A stretch of DNA of 64,000 nt from Caulobacter sp. (lineage in GTDB: Bacteria; Pseudomonadota; Alphaproteobacteria; Caulobacterales; Caulobacteraceae), in the NCBI GenBank assembly GCA_030645575.1, contig JAUSMJ010000003.1, forward strand, positions 1 through 64,000, read 5' to 3'. The position numbers and the translations under genes are program-made. Under the pieces are notes generated by a model. The model searched no databases. It was not told the DNA's origin and was given only the letters and a program-made list of their open reading frames with translations. The first letter of the stretch is position 1; each line of letters begins with the position of its first letter. This document shows positions 37,807 through 46,279 of the stretch, one piece after another.

Positions 37807-38567
37807 CGCAGCGACCCCGAAAGCCAGGTCATGACGGCCTCTGGATTGGCCAGCCTGTGGCGGGCGGCGGTCTCACGGGGCTCCCCGACCAGCACGCCGA
37901 ACCCGCCGAGGGCCGCGGCGGCCTCGAAGGCCGGCTCGTCCGTCAGGTCGTCCCCGACCATCACCGGCCGCCGGCCGGCGAACGCCGCCTCCCGCATGAA
38001 CAGCTGCAGGGCATCGCCCTTGTCCGGGCCGGGAGTGAGCAGTTCCACGACCATCCGGCCCTCGATGACGTCCAGGCCGTGGGCCCGGGCCAGGCGGTGG
38101 GCGATGTCCAGGCAGGCATCGGCGGCGGGCGGATGGCCGCGATAGTGCAGCGCCACGCTGCAGGCCTTATGCTCCAGCAGCAGGCCGCGCTGGGCCGCCA
38201 CGAAGCTCTCGAGCATCGCCGTCACGGCCGGCAGGTCCGGGTGGGCCCGAAGATCGACGCGCTCGCCCGTCGGCGTTCGCCGCTCCCGGCCATGCCCGCC
38301 CGACACGCACGTCACGGCTCCGCCGAGAATCCGGTCGACATCGGTCACGGGTCGCCCGCTGACCACCGCCAGCCCGCCGCCCAGCCAGAGCTGAAGCCTG
38401 TCGAGCAGGGCGGTCCGGGCCGGGTCGGGCCCGACCTTCTCAGGCGACGTTTCGATCGGCGCCAGGGTGCCGTCGAGGTCGAGAAACAACGCTACGTCCC
38501 GAAGAGACAGTAACCGTGGTGACGCCAGCCCCTCGGGGGAGGGGAGCGGTGCGATGGATTGAATCAT
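37803..38567 (-). CDS. otsB: Trehalose-6-phosphate phosphatase
   Basis: 254 residues, HAD superfamily. The nucleophile motif is LFLDLDGTLAPI (near residue 28) and motif IV is VGDDLTDEPAFEAA. It removes phosphate to give trehalose, an osmoprotectant. First gene of the otsB-otsA operon. A TGAAC-N16-CGTT element (38642-38666) stands about 75 bp upstream and matches the general stress (EcfG) promoter pattern. Confidence 0.95.
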   Translation of the reverse strand: MIQSIAPLPSPEGLASPRLLSLRDVALFLDLDGTLAPIETSPEKVGPDPARTALLDRLQLWLGGGLAVVSGRPVTDVDRILGGAVTCVSGGHGRERRTPTGERVDLRAHPDLPAVTAMLESFVAAQRGLLLEHKACSVALHYRGHPPAADACLDIAHRLARAHGLDVIEGRMVVELLTPGPDKGDALQLFMREAAFAGRRPVMVGDDLTDEPAFEAAAALGGFGVLVGEPRETAARHRLANPEAVMTWLSGSLR

Positions 38568-38641
38568 TCATGCCCCGGCTGTTTGCCGTGAAACCCGCGG
38601 ATGCGTCGGCTCCACGCGGGCGCACTCTACGAGAACATCGA

Positions 38642-38666
38642 AACGCCGGGGGTAACTTTAAGTTCA
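38642..38666 (-). promoter_or_regulatory. Likely EcfG (general stress sigma) promoter of otsBA
   Basis: On the minus strand TGAAC (38666-38662) and CGTT (38645-38642) are separated by 16 bases; the alphaproteobacterial EcfG consensus is GGAAC-N16-17-CGTT, so only one base differs. The predicted start would leave a leader of roughly 65 bases before the otsB ATG. Trehalose genes are common EcfG targets. Confidence 0.6.
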
Positions 38667-38799
38667 CTCATAGTTGAACCGATGCATCGTCACAGCATCG
38701 AATAGTCATTCTTAATCACCGAAATCAATGTTCATAGGTATTCGTCGCTGCCGAATTCGTACCGTGCGGAAAGAAATGGGCTCACGGTTACATCAATTG

Positions 38800-40863
38800 T
38801 CAGATGTCGATGTCCGTCGCCGCGAATTCGGCGTTTTCCTGAATGAATCGGAAACGCTGTTCGGGCTTGCGGCCCATCAGGTTCTCCACCAGCTCCTCCA
38901 CGTGGCTCTCGTCGCGCGGCAGGGTGACCCGGGCCAGCGTGCGTTTGGCCGGGTCCATGGTGGTTTCCTTCAGCTGGGCCGGCATCATCTCGCCCAGGCC
39001 CTTGAAGCGGCCGATCTCCGGCTTCTTGCCCTTGAACTGCGTCTCCAGCAGCTCGTCCTTGTGCGCGTCGTCGCGGGCATAGACGGTCTTGCCGCCATGG
39101 CTGATGCGGTAAAGCGGGGGCAGGGCCAGATACAGCCGCCCGCCCCGGATCATCTCCGGCATCTGGCGATAGAAGAAGGTGATCAGCAGGCTGGCGATGT
39201 GCGCGCCATCGACGTCGGCGTCGGTCATGATGACGACGCGGTCGTAGCGCAGGTCCTCGTCGCGGTACTTGGCTCCGCCCTGCACGCCGAGCGCCAGCAT
39301 CAGGTCCGACAGCTCCTTGTTGCCCATCAGCTTGTCGCCGGTGGCGCTGGCGACGTTGAGGATCTTGCCGCGCAGGGGCAGGATCGCCTGGGTCTTGCGG
39401 TCGCGCGCCTGTTTGGCCGAGCCGCCGGCGCTGTCGCCCTCGACGATGAACAGCTCGGCCCCGCCGATGGCGCCCGCCGAACAGTCGGCCAGCTTGCCGG
39501 GCAGGCGCAGCTTGCGCGTGGCCGAGGCGCGGGCGACCTCGCGGTCCTTGCGACGCTTGAGCCGGTCCTCGGCCCGCTCGATGACGAAGTCGAGCAGCGC
39601 GCGCGCGGCCTTGGGCGAGGCGGTCAGCCAGTGGTCGAACGGATCGCGCAGGGCCGTCTCGACCAGCTTCTGGGCGTCGGACGAGCTCAGCCGCTCCTTG
39701 GTCTGGCCCTGGAATTCGGGATTGCGGATGAACACGCTGATCAGGGCGCCGGCGTTGGCGATCACGTCGTCGGCGGTGACGATGCCGGCGCGCTTTTCGT
39801 TGATCATCTCCGCATGGGCCTTCAGACCCCGGGTCAGGGCCGCGCGAAAGCCGGCCTCGTGCGTGCCGCCCTCGGGCGTGGGCACGGTGTTGCAGTAGGA
39901 CTGCATGAAGCCGTCGGCCTCGCCAAAGCCCTGCGGCGTCCAGGTGACAGCCCATTCCACGGCGCCGGCCTCGCCGGTCCGCTCGATGCGGCCGCTGAAA
40001 GCTTCCGGCGTGACGGTGGCGACCGTCTTGATCCGTTCGGCGAGGAAGTCGGCCAGACCGTTGGGGAAGTGGAACGTCGCCTCGGCCGGGGTCTGGTCAT
40101 GGATCCGCGACGCATCGCAGGTCCATTTGATCTGCACGCCGCGGAACAGATAGGCCTTGGACCGGGCCATGCGGTAGAGCCGCGCCGGCTTGAAGGCCAC
40201 GTCGTCGCCGAAGATCACCGGGTCGGGCAGGAACTTGATCGCCGTGCCGCGCTTCTTCGACGGGGCGATCTTTTCCAGCCGGCCCAGCGGTTTGCCGCGC
40301 GAGAACACCTGGCGATGCTCGAAGCCGTCGCGCCAGACGGTGACCTCGACCCGTTCGGACAGGGCGTTGACCACCGACACGCCGACGCCGTGCAGGCCGC
40401 CGGAGGTCTCATAGGCCTTGCCCGAGAATTTCCCGCCCGAGTGCAGCACGGTCATGATCACCTCAAGCGCCGACATGCCCGGGTGCTTGGGATGGGCATC
40501 GACGGGGATGCCGCGGCCGTCGTCCTTGACCGTCAGGGCGCCGTCGGCGTCGAAGGTCACTTCGATCAGCCGGGCGTGGCCGGCGACGGCCTCGTCCATG
40601 CTGTTGTCGAGCACCTCGGCGAACAGATGGTGCAGCGCCCGCTCATCGGTGCCGCCGATATACATGCCCGGCCGCTTGCGCACGGGCTCCAGGCCCTCGA
40701 GCACCTCGATGTCGCTGGCGGTATAGCCGCCGCCGGGCGCGACCGGCGCGGCCTTGGGCGGCGGCGGCGGCGCGACAGGCTCGCTGGACTGCGCCAGCGG
40801 CGCCGTGGCCGGCGGGTTCAGCGCGTCGTCGAAGAGGGAGTTCTGCACGGGGGAAGCGGACAT
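38800..40863 (-). CDS. parE: DNA topoisomerase IV subunit B
   Basis: 687 residues. GHKL ATPase motifs [26 protein letters not shown] and [15 protein letters not shown] are followed by the transducer, then TOPRIM with [21 protein letters not shown] and [11 protein letters not shown]. The [13 protein letters not shown] signature and lack of a GyrB-type insert favour ParE over GyrB. It decatenates daughter chromosomes with ParC. A Pro/Ala-rich N-terminal extension (about 45 residues) precedes the ATPase domain. Confidence 0.95.
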   Translation of the reverse strand: MSASPVQNSLFDDALNPPATAPLAQSSEPVAPPPPPKAAPVAPGGGYTASDIEVLEGLEPVRKRPGMYIGGTDERALHHLFAEVLDNSMDEAVAGHARLIEVTFDADGALTVKDDGRGIPVDAHPKHPGMSALEVIMTVLHSGGKFSGKAYETSGGLHGVGVSVVNALSERVEVTVWRDGFEHRQVFSRGKPLGRLEKIAPSKKRGTAIKFLPDPVIFGDDVAFKPARLYRMARSKAYLFRGVQIKWTCDASRIHDQTPAEATFHFPNGLADFLAERIKTVATVTPEAFSGRIERTGEAGAVEWAVTWTPQGFGEADGFMQSYCNTVPTPEGGTHEAGFRAALTRGLKAHAEMINEKRAGIVTADDVIANAGALISVFIRNPEFQGQTKERLSSSDAQKLVETALRDPFDHWLTASPKAARALLDFVIERAEDRLKRRKDREVARASATRKLRLPGKLADCSAGAIGGAELFIVEGDSAGGSAKQARDRKTQAILPLRGKILNVASATGDKLMGNKELSDLMLALGVQGGAKYRDEDLRYDRVVIMTDADVDGAHIASLLITFFYRQMPEMIRGGRLYLALPPLYRISHGGKTVYARDDAHKDELLETQFKGKKPEIGRFKGLGEMMPAQLKETTMDPAKRTLARVTLPRDESHVEELVENLMGRKPEQRFRFIQENAEFAATDIDI

Positions 40864-40938
40864 GACGCTGGCGAGTTTCGGGCGATTCGGGGGCGTCGAG
40901 GTATGCGGCGAAGGGCGGAGAGGGGCAAGACTCCAAAC

Positions 40939-41089
40939 CTTCTCCCCTTGCGGGAGAAGGTGTCGGGCAGAGCCCGACGGATGAGGGGTCGTGCCGGCGG
41001 GTCATGGTCGGCGTTTCAGGGCGGACGAAGTCATCGACCCCTCATCCGACCTGCTTCGCAGGCCACCTTCTCCCGCAAGGGGAGAAGGA
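40939..41089. repeat. Inverted pair of CCTTCTCCC-type intergenic repeats
   Basis: The left unit begins CCTTCTCCCCTTGCGGGAG and runs to GATGAGGGGTCG (40939-40991). The right unit is its inverted copy (CGACCCCTCATCC at 41036 to GGAGAAGG at 41089). Each unit contains its own hairpin (CTTCTCCC/GGGAGAAG) and the two units can pair over roughly 50 bases. This widely scattered alphaproteobacterial palindrome lies between parE and the downstream amidohydrolase gene. Confidence 0.8.
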
Positions 41090-41098
41090 CAGCGTGTC

Positions 41099-42460
41099 CT
41101 ACTGATACGCGGGCGGATACCCGCTCGCGGCCGGCTTCAGGTAGCGGTCGCGCAGTTCGAAGGCGCGCGTGCTCTGCGGCTGCTCGACGCCGCCGATGAA
41201 CACCGCCTGCGGCCAGCTGCTGGTTTCCAGCGGGTCGCCGGTCCACAGCACCACGTCGGCCTCCTGACCGACCGTCAGCGAACCGACGCCGGTCATGCCC
41301 CAGATCCTGGCCACGTCGGACGTGATGGTCGCCATGGCCTGGTCGCGCGGCAGGCCGTTGGCCACGGCGAGGCCGGCGTTGAAGCGCTGCTGGCGCAGGT
41401 TGTTGACGTCGCGGCTGCCCATGATGGCCACCGTCACGCCGGCGGCCCGCAGCCGGGCGGCGTTGTCCAGGCGCGCGCCGAGGCTCTCGAAGCTGTCGGG
41501 CAGGTCGGCCTGGCTATCGAGGATCACGCCCACGCCGGCGGCGGCGATCTCGCCGGCCACCAGCCAGCCTTCCTCGGCCCCCTCGAGGATCACCCTGACC
41601 TTCTCCTCGCGGGCCAGGCGCAGGACCTGCAGGATGTCGCTGGCGCGGTGCACGCGGACCAGTAGCGGCGTGCGGCCCTCGACCACCGGGATCAGGGCCT
41701 CCAGGTCAATGCGCGACAGACCGAACTCGCGGCTTTCGCCACGTTCGTAGGCGTTGCGATTGCGGCTCAGGGCGCGGGCGTCCTGGAAGGCCGCGCGGAC
41801 CAGCACCAGGGCCGCGCCGCGCGAGCCGCCTGCGTTGCGGGCGCCGGCCTCGCCCAGATCGAGGGTCACGGCCACGCGGGCCCGCACCACCGGGTCCTGG
41901 TCGCCGGCCGCCAGGGAGACGATGGCGGCCTGGCCGGCGAACATCGCCGGATCGCCTTCCTCGCCGCCGCCGCCGCCAGCGAAGTCATCGGCCCCGCCGT
42001 CGTCCTTGTGGCCGCCGGCGCCGCCGCGCGAGAGCAGAGGGGTGGCGACCACGCGGGTCAGGCCGGTCTGGCGCGCCAGCGGGATCATCGGGCTGGCGGG
42101 ATTGACGCCGTAGCTGATGTCGAAGCCAGCCGATAGCTTGCCGGAGCGGTCGTCGCGCGTGGAAGGCACCGCCTCGACCTCGCTGACCGTCAGGTTGGAC
42201 GAGGGCGCGATCAAGCCGGGCGTGACCACCCCGCCCTGGGCGTCGATCACCCGGGCGCCGGCCGGGGCCGTCACGCCCGCGCCGACGGCGGCGATGCGGC
42301 CATCCTTGAGCACGATGGTCCCCGACGGGATGATCCCCGCGGCCGAGGCGGTCTCGATCCGGGCGTTGACGATGGCCACGGTCTCGGCCGCCGCCGGCGC
42401 GGCGATGGCCAGGGCCGTCATCCCAGCCAGGAAGAGGGGGGCGATCAGGGCGCGTTTCAT
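41099..42460 (-). CDS. Amidohydrolase-like exported protein lacking metal ligands (probable pseudoenzyme)
   Basis: 453 residues with a signal peptide (FLAGMTALAIAAPAAA). The composite domain start TVAIVNARIETAS...LKDGRIAAVG and the end GVGSLTVGQEADVVLWTGDPLE match the amidohydrolase superfamily. The metal-binding PGxxDxHxH is replaced by TPGLIAPSSNLTV, and the HH pair of its neighbour (MFHHASEAYK) corresponds to VILEGAEEGWL here. So it probably does not hydrolyse anything by itself. A low-complexity Gly/Asp insert lies near residues 148-168. It overlaps the upstream amidohydrolase gene by four bases, suggesting a two-protein complex. Confidence 0.85.
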   Translation of the reverse strand: MKRALIAPLFLAGMTALAIAAPAAAETVAIVNARIETASAAGIIPSGTIVLKDGRIAAVGAGVTAPAGARVIDAQGGVVTPGLIAPSSNLTVSEVEAVPSTRDDRSGKLSAGFDISYGVNPASPMIPLARQTGLTRVVATPLLSRGGAGGHKDDGGADDFAGGGGGEEGDPAMFAGQAAIVSLAAGDQDPVVRARVAVTLDLGEAGARNAGGSRGAALVLVRAAFQDARALSRNRNAYERGESREFGLSRIDLEALIPVVEGRTPLLVRVHRASDILQVLRLAREEKVRVILEGAEEGWLVAGEIAAAGVGVILDSQADLPDSFESLGARLDNAARLRAAGVTVAIMGSRDVNNLRQQRFNAGLAVANGLPRDQAMATITSDVARIWGMTGVGSLTVGQEADVVLWTGDPLETSSWPQAVFIGGVEQPQSTRAFELRDRYLKPAASGYPPAYQ

Positions 42461-43917
42461 GGGTGGAAGGCCCCTTCGCCGGGCTGGCCGAGCTCGAAGT
42501 CGGACCTGGGTTGGTAGCGCGGGTCGCGCCGGTCATAGACCAGCGCCCCGTCGATGAAGACCTTGTCGGCCTGGGCGTAGATGCTGAACGGATCAGCGCT
42601 CCACAGCACCACGTCGGCCCGCTTGCCGGCGACCAGCGAGCCGGTCTGGCCGTCGATGCCAATGGCCCTGGCCGGGTTCAGCGTGATCCAGGCGATGGCC
42701 TCGGCGTCGGTGATCTTCAGCCCGATGCGGTTGCCGGCCGCCATGGCAATGGCCGCCTCCTGATTCAGCCGCTGGGTGATGGTCGGGTCGTCGGAGTGGA
42801 TCACGGTACAGGCGCCGGCGCGGTAGGCGATGGCCGCGTTGGCCTCGATGCCGTCGTAGGACTCCATCTTGAAGCCCTGCCAGTCGGCCCAGGTGGCGAA
42901 ACAGATGCCCTCCTTCGCGAGCAGCGGCCCGACCTTGTAGGCCTCCGAGGCGTGGTGGAACATGGTGATGCGATAGCCGAACTCCCTGGCCACATCGATC
43001 ATCACGGCCATCTCGTCGGCGCGGTAGCAGTGGTTCTGCACCAGGATCTCGCCGCGCAGCACCCCGACCAGGGTGTCCAGCCCGAGGTCGCGCTTGGGCG
43101 GATCGGCCTTTTCGCCCTTGGAGACCTTGGCGCGGTAGTCGTCCCATTTGCGGCCGTATTCGGCGGCGTCGATCCAGGCGCGGCGATAGCCGGCGACATT
43201 GCCCATGGCCGTGGATGGCGAGCGGCTCTTGCCGCCATAGACCCGCTTGGGGTTCTCGCCACAGGCCATCTTCAGGCCATAGGGCGCGCCGGGGAACTTC
43301 ATCCCCTGCATGGTCACCGACGGCACGTTGCGCAGGGTCACCGAGCGGCCGCCGAACAGGTTGGCCGAGCCGGGCAGGATCTGCAGCGTCGTGACGCCGC
43401 CGGCGCGGGCCCGGTTGAAGCCCGGATCCTGCGGCCAGACGCTGTGCTCGGCCCAGACGTTGGCCGTCACCGGATCGATGGCCTCGTTGCCGTCCGACCG
43501 GGATGACACGCCGGGCGAGGGGTAGACGCCCAGGTGGCTGTGGGCGTCGATGATACCCGGCGTGACCCATTTGCCGGTCCCGTCAATCACCGTCGTTCCC
43601 TGGGGGACGGCCGTATCCGGTCCGCCGACGGCGACGATCCGGCCGCCGGAGAAGACCACCACGCCGTTCTCGATCTGCTGGCCGGTCGCCGTCAGCACCG
43701 TCGCGCCGCGAATCGCCATCGGTCCGGCGGCGAAGGGGGCGTAGGTCGAGGGGAAGGGATCAGGCCGGGCGGCCGGATCGAGTCCCGCCGGAACCGGCTT
43801 TGCCGGACCCGTACCGGCGGCCGGCCTGTCGGGCGCCGCCGATCCGGTGGTGGCGCAGGCGGCCAGCAGGGCCGCCGTCGCGGTGGCGGCAAGCGCCGCG
43901 CGTAGTCTGGATGTCAT
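42457..43917 (-). CDS. Exported amidohydrolase, predicted lipoprotein
   Basis: 486 residues. Signal peptide with lipobox (AALLAACATTG). The active site is intact: DAHSHLG (HxH pair), ILVQNHCYRADEM, TMFHHASEAYK and a metal-binding Asp in VIHSDDPTITQR. The composite beta domain ends AGKRADVVLWSADPFS. Such enzymes are imidazolonepropionase-, dipeptidase- or prolidase-like; the substrate cannot be set. First gene of a two-gene unit whose second member is a ligand-less paralogue. Confidence 0.9.
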   Translation of the reverse strand: MTSRLRAALAATATAALLAACATTGSAAPDRPAAGTGPAKPVPAGLDPAARPDPFPSTYAPFAAGPMAIRGATVLTATGQQIENGVVVFSGGRIVAVGGPDTAVPQGTTVIDGTGKWVTPGIIDAHSHLGVYPSPGVSSRSDGNEAIDPVTANVWAEHSVWPQDPGFNRARAGGVTTLQILPGSANLFGGRSVTLRNVPSVTMQGMKFPGAPYGLKMACGENPKRVYGGKSRSPSTAMGNVAGYRRAWIDAAEYGRKWDDYRAKVSKGEKADPPKRDLGLDTLVGVLRGEILVQNHCYRADEMAVMIDVAREFGYRITMFHHASEAYKVGPLLAKEGICFATWADWQGFKMESYDGIEANAAIAYRAGACTVIHSDDPTITQRLNQEAAIAMAAGNRIGLKITDAEAIAWITLNPARAIGIDGQTGSLVAGKRADVVLWSADPFSIYAQADKVFIDGALVYDRRDPRYQPRSDFELGQPGEGAFHP

Positions 43918-44099
43918 CGCCCCGCCCCAAGCTCGAAGGCGCTGAGATCAGACGAAAAGCGCGGCCCGGTCAATTCGCATCCGGGCGAACGCCGTGCGGC
44001 GAGTCCGGACGGAGATTCGCGGTCGGGCCGTGCGGCCCTTGCAACCAACCGGACGACGGGCGCGTAATCAGCCCATCGCAACCCGACGGAGCGCCGCCG

Positions 44100-44459
44100 A
44101 TGATCGCCTCGATCCGCACCCTGACCCTGGCCGCGCTGACGGCCGTGGCGATGACCGCCTGCCAGGCGGACGGCGCCCCGGTTCCGGCGCCGACGCCGCC
44201 CGGCCGCGCGCCCGTGGCCGAGGGCGGCATGTGCGGCGGCATCGCCGGCTTCCAGTGCCAGGCCGGCCTCTACTGCAAGATGACGCCACAGATGCAGCAG
44301 GTCGCCGACGGTTCGGGGACCTGCCACAGGCGGCCCCAGATCTGCACCCAGGAGTACCGTCCGGTTTGCGGCGCGGACGGCAAGACCTACGGCAACGCCT
44401 GCACGGCCGCCTCCGCCGGCGTCAGCGTGGCGGCCAATGGCGCCTGCAAACCCGCCTGA
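44100..44459 (+). CDS. Kazal-type inhibitor domain lipoprotein
   Basis: 119 residues from ATG 44100. A lipobox (VAMTACQAD) ends the signal peptide, followed by a Pro-rich linker. A Cys-rich central part (CGGIAGFQCQAGLYCK) resembles an IGFBP/Eag-like segment. The C-terminal CTQEYRPVCGADGKTYGNAC is a clear Kazal fold pattern with its six-cysteine spacing incomplete but recognisable. Kazal domains inhibit serine proteases; a membrane-tethered bacterial form may guard the periplasm or surface. Function here is inferred only. Confidence 0.82.
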   Translation: MIASIRTLTLAALTAVAMTACQADGAPVPAPTPPGRAPVAEGGMCGGIAGFQCQAGLYCKMTPQMQQVADGSGTCHRRPQICTQEYRPVCGADGKTYGNACTAASAGVSVAANGACKPA

Positions 44460-44555
44460 CGCGGCGCCAGGGCGATTGACACGGACGCCGGGTAAAGGCG
44501 CGGCCCCGGCCGATGAAACGCGTCCTGCATCCGCGGGCCTCGGAAACGGGCCCCC

Positions 44556-44579
44556 GTACCGAGGGCGGTACATGTCCCC
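44556..44579. repeat. GTACC...GGTAC hairpin repeat, copy 1
   Basis: Arms GTACC (44556-44560) and GGTAC (44567-44571), followed by ATGTCCCC. The 25-base block differs by one base from that at 49185-49209. Copy 2 has a longer perfect left arm; here the left extension (CCCCC) no longer pairs. It lies between convergent genes. Confidence 0.65.
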
Positions 44580-44587
44580 TGGCGGCC

Positions 44588-45349
44588 CTAACCAGCGATC
44601 AGCGCCGCCCGCTCTTCCGGGGCCAGCGGTCGCCAGCGGCCTTCGGGCAGGGCGCCAAGCGTGATCGGGCCGATGCGGGTGCGCAGCAGATCGACGACGC
44701 GCAGCTCGACCAGGTCGCACATGCGGCGGATCTGGCGGTTGCGGCCCTCCTTGAGCACGAAGCTGAGGGTCTGTTTCCCGGACAGGTTCACCTGGGCCTG
44801 TTTCAGCTGACGGCCGTCGAGCTCGAGACCGAAGCGCAGCAGCTCCATCTTGTCCTGGGTGATCTCGCCGGCCACCTGGACGCGGTATTCCTTCTCCAGG
44901 TCGGAGTCGGGGCCGATCACCGCCTTGGCCACCACCCCGTCCTCCGACAGGATCAGCAGGCCGCGGCTGTCCATGTCGAGCCGGCCCACCGGCGCCAGCC
45001 GGCTGTCGCGGCCGGGAATGGCCGTGCCGGGCCCCCAGAGCGTGTTGCGGGTGATCAGCCGGACGGCCGGGATCTGGTCACCCTCGGGCTGCGACGAGAC
45101 GATGCCGACCGGCTTGTGGAACATCAGGGTCAGGCTGGCCGACAGCGCGCCGGTGGCCGCGTCGGCGAGCGTCAGCGTCTGGCCGGGCAGGATCTTGCGG
45201 CCGGCGTCCTCGACCGTCTCGCCGTCGATCGACACCAGCCCCCGGCCGATCAGCGCCTCGGCCTCGCGCCGCGAACAGACGCCGCTCTGGGCCAGCCAGC
45301 GGTTGACCCGCTGGGGTTCGGGTTCGTCGTAGGTGCGGGTCCAGGCCAT
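44588..45349 (-). CDS. 23S rRNA pseudouridine synthase, RluF-like
   Basis: 253 residues. An N-terminal S4 RNA-binding domain (VNRWLAQSGVCSRREAEALIGRGLVSIDG) leads to the RsuA/RluB/E/F catalytic domain with KPVGIVSSQPEG and the catalytic Asp in VGRLDMDSRGLLILSEDG. C-terminal NRQIRRMCDLVELRVVDLLRTRIG fits RluF best among RsuA-family members. It isomerises a uridine in rRNA. The paralogue choice is uncertain. Confidence 0.87.
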   Translation of the reverse strand: MAWTRTYDEPEPQRVNRWLAQSGVCSRREAEALIGRGLVSIDGETVEDAGRKILPGQTLTLADAATGALSASLTLMFHKPVGIVSSQPEGDQIPAVRLITRNTLWGPGTAIPGRDSRLAPVGRLDMDSRGLLILSEDGVVAKAVIGPDSDLEKEYRVQVAGEITQDKMELLRFGLELDGRQLKQAQVNLSGKQTLSFVLKEGRNRQIRRMCDLVELRVVDLLRTRIGPITLGALPEGRWRPLAPEERAALIAG

Positions 45350-45366
45350 GCGGCCTGACTAGGCGA

Positions 45367-45762
45367 TCAGCGTCGGTACGGGAAGAGTGACCGCAACTGG
45401 GCGTCGCGCAGCCACAGGCCGCCCCACATCAGGATGCCCAGGTAGACGCCGAACAGGGTGTGGCTGAATAGGGGCGCATCGAGCCGCCAGTGACTGGCGA
45501 TGGCGCCGCCGAATACGCCCGTGAACAGGACCGCGCCCACCACGGCTGTCCGTGGCCAGAGATAGAGCGCCAGGCTGACCAGCTCGATGATCCCGATGGG
45601 CCGGGCCATCGTGACGGGCAGCTGCATCTTGGTCATGGTTTCGGTGACCGGCGCGAGCGGGACCAGCTTCATGCCGCTGTCCATCAGCAGAAACAGCACG
45701 AACAGCGTGGTCATCGCCCGGCCGGTCCACAGGCCCGCCTTCGAGGCCGCGAGGCTTTCCAT
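45367..45762 (-). CDS. DoxX-like membrane protein
   Basis: 131 residues with four hydrophobic helices (about 15-32, 53-68, 73-92, 99-117). The DoxX-like pattern GMKLVPLAP, PIGIIELVSLALYLWPRTAVVGAVLFTGVFGGAIASHWR is clear. Function of DoxX-like proteins is mostly unknown; many sit in oxidative stress or sigma-factor modules. Here it ends a run YciI, sigma factor, VOC, DoxX on one strand. Confidence 0.85.
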   Translation of the reverse strand: MESLAASKAGLWTGRAMTTLFVLFLLMDSGMKLVPLAPVTETMTKMQLPVTMARPIGIIELVSLALYLWPRTAVVGAVLFTGVFGGAIASHWRLDAPLFSHTLFGVYLGILMWGGLWLRDAQLRSLFPYRR

Positions 45763-45784
45763 CGTCTTTCCCCCTGTTGGTTGA

Positions 45785-46195
45785 TCAGGCCTGTCCGGCC
45801 GGCTGGTTCATCGCCCAGTGGACGCCGAAACGGTCCTTCAGCGATCCCCAGCGGTCGCCCCAGAACATCAGGGCCACCGGGTTGGTCACCTCCAGGCCCG
45901 CATCGACCGCCCGCTGGAACCAGCGGTCGATGTCATCGACCACCAGTTGCATGGTGAAGCTGTGCGAGGGCTGGAAGTCGTAGCCGTGCTCGGGAAAGCA
46001 GTCGCTGAGCATCAGCGAGCCGCCGTTGATCTCCAGATGACAGTGCATCAGCCGCTTTCCGTCGTCGGCCGGCGTCCGCCGGTGTTCGATTGCGCCGAAG
46101 GCGGTCTTGTAGAGCTCGGCCGCGTCGGCGGCGCCGACGAGGTTGAGATAGGGGATGACGCCCCTCATCGGCGGGGATTCGACTTGCTCGGTCAT
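45785..46195 (-). CDS. VOC-family (PhnB-like glyoxalase fold) protein
   Basis: 136 residues from ATG 46195 (AGGAG upstream); a frame to 46225 adds 10. PhnB-like signatures include MRGVIPYLNLVGAADAAELYKTAFGA, LMHCHLEINGGSLMLSD and VTNPVALMFWGDRWGSLKDRFGVHWAM. It forms a metal or small-molecule pocket; most homologues lack assigned substrates. It lies 23 bp upstream of the DoxX gene, 84 bp downstream of the sigma factor gene. Confidence 0.9.
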   Translation of the reverse strand: MTEQVESPPMRGVIPYLNLVGAADAAELYKTAFGAIEHRRTPADDGKRLMHCHLEINGGSLMLSDCFPEHGYDFQPSHSFTMQLVVDDIDRWFQRAVDAGLEVTNPVALMFWGDRWGSLKDRFGVHWAMNQPAGQA

Positions 46196-46279
46196 ATGGG
46201 ACGGTGCTCCTTCCTCTGAACGCATCTGGTCGAAGGACGAACGGGCCGGCGCCGTTCCGACAGGGCCGGCGAGTTTTCT

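Noticed and set aside
44460-44587. Promoter or operator between Kazal and RluF-like genes
   Set aside because: The genes are convergent here, so a hairpin is more likely a terminator or repeat than a promoter.
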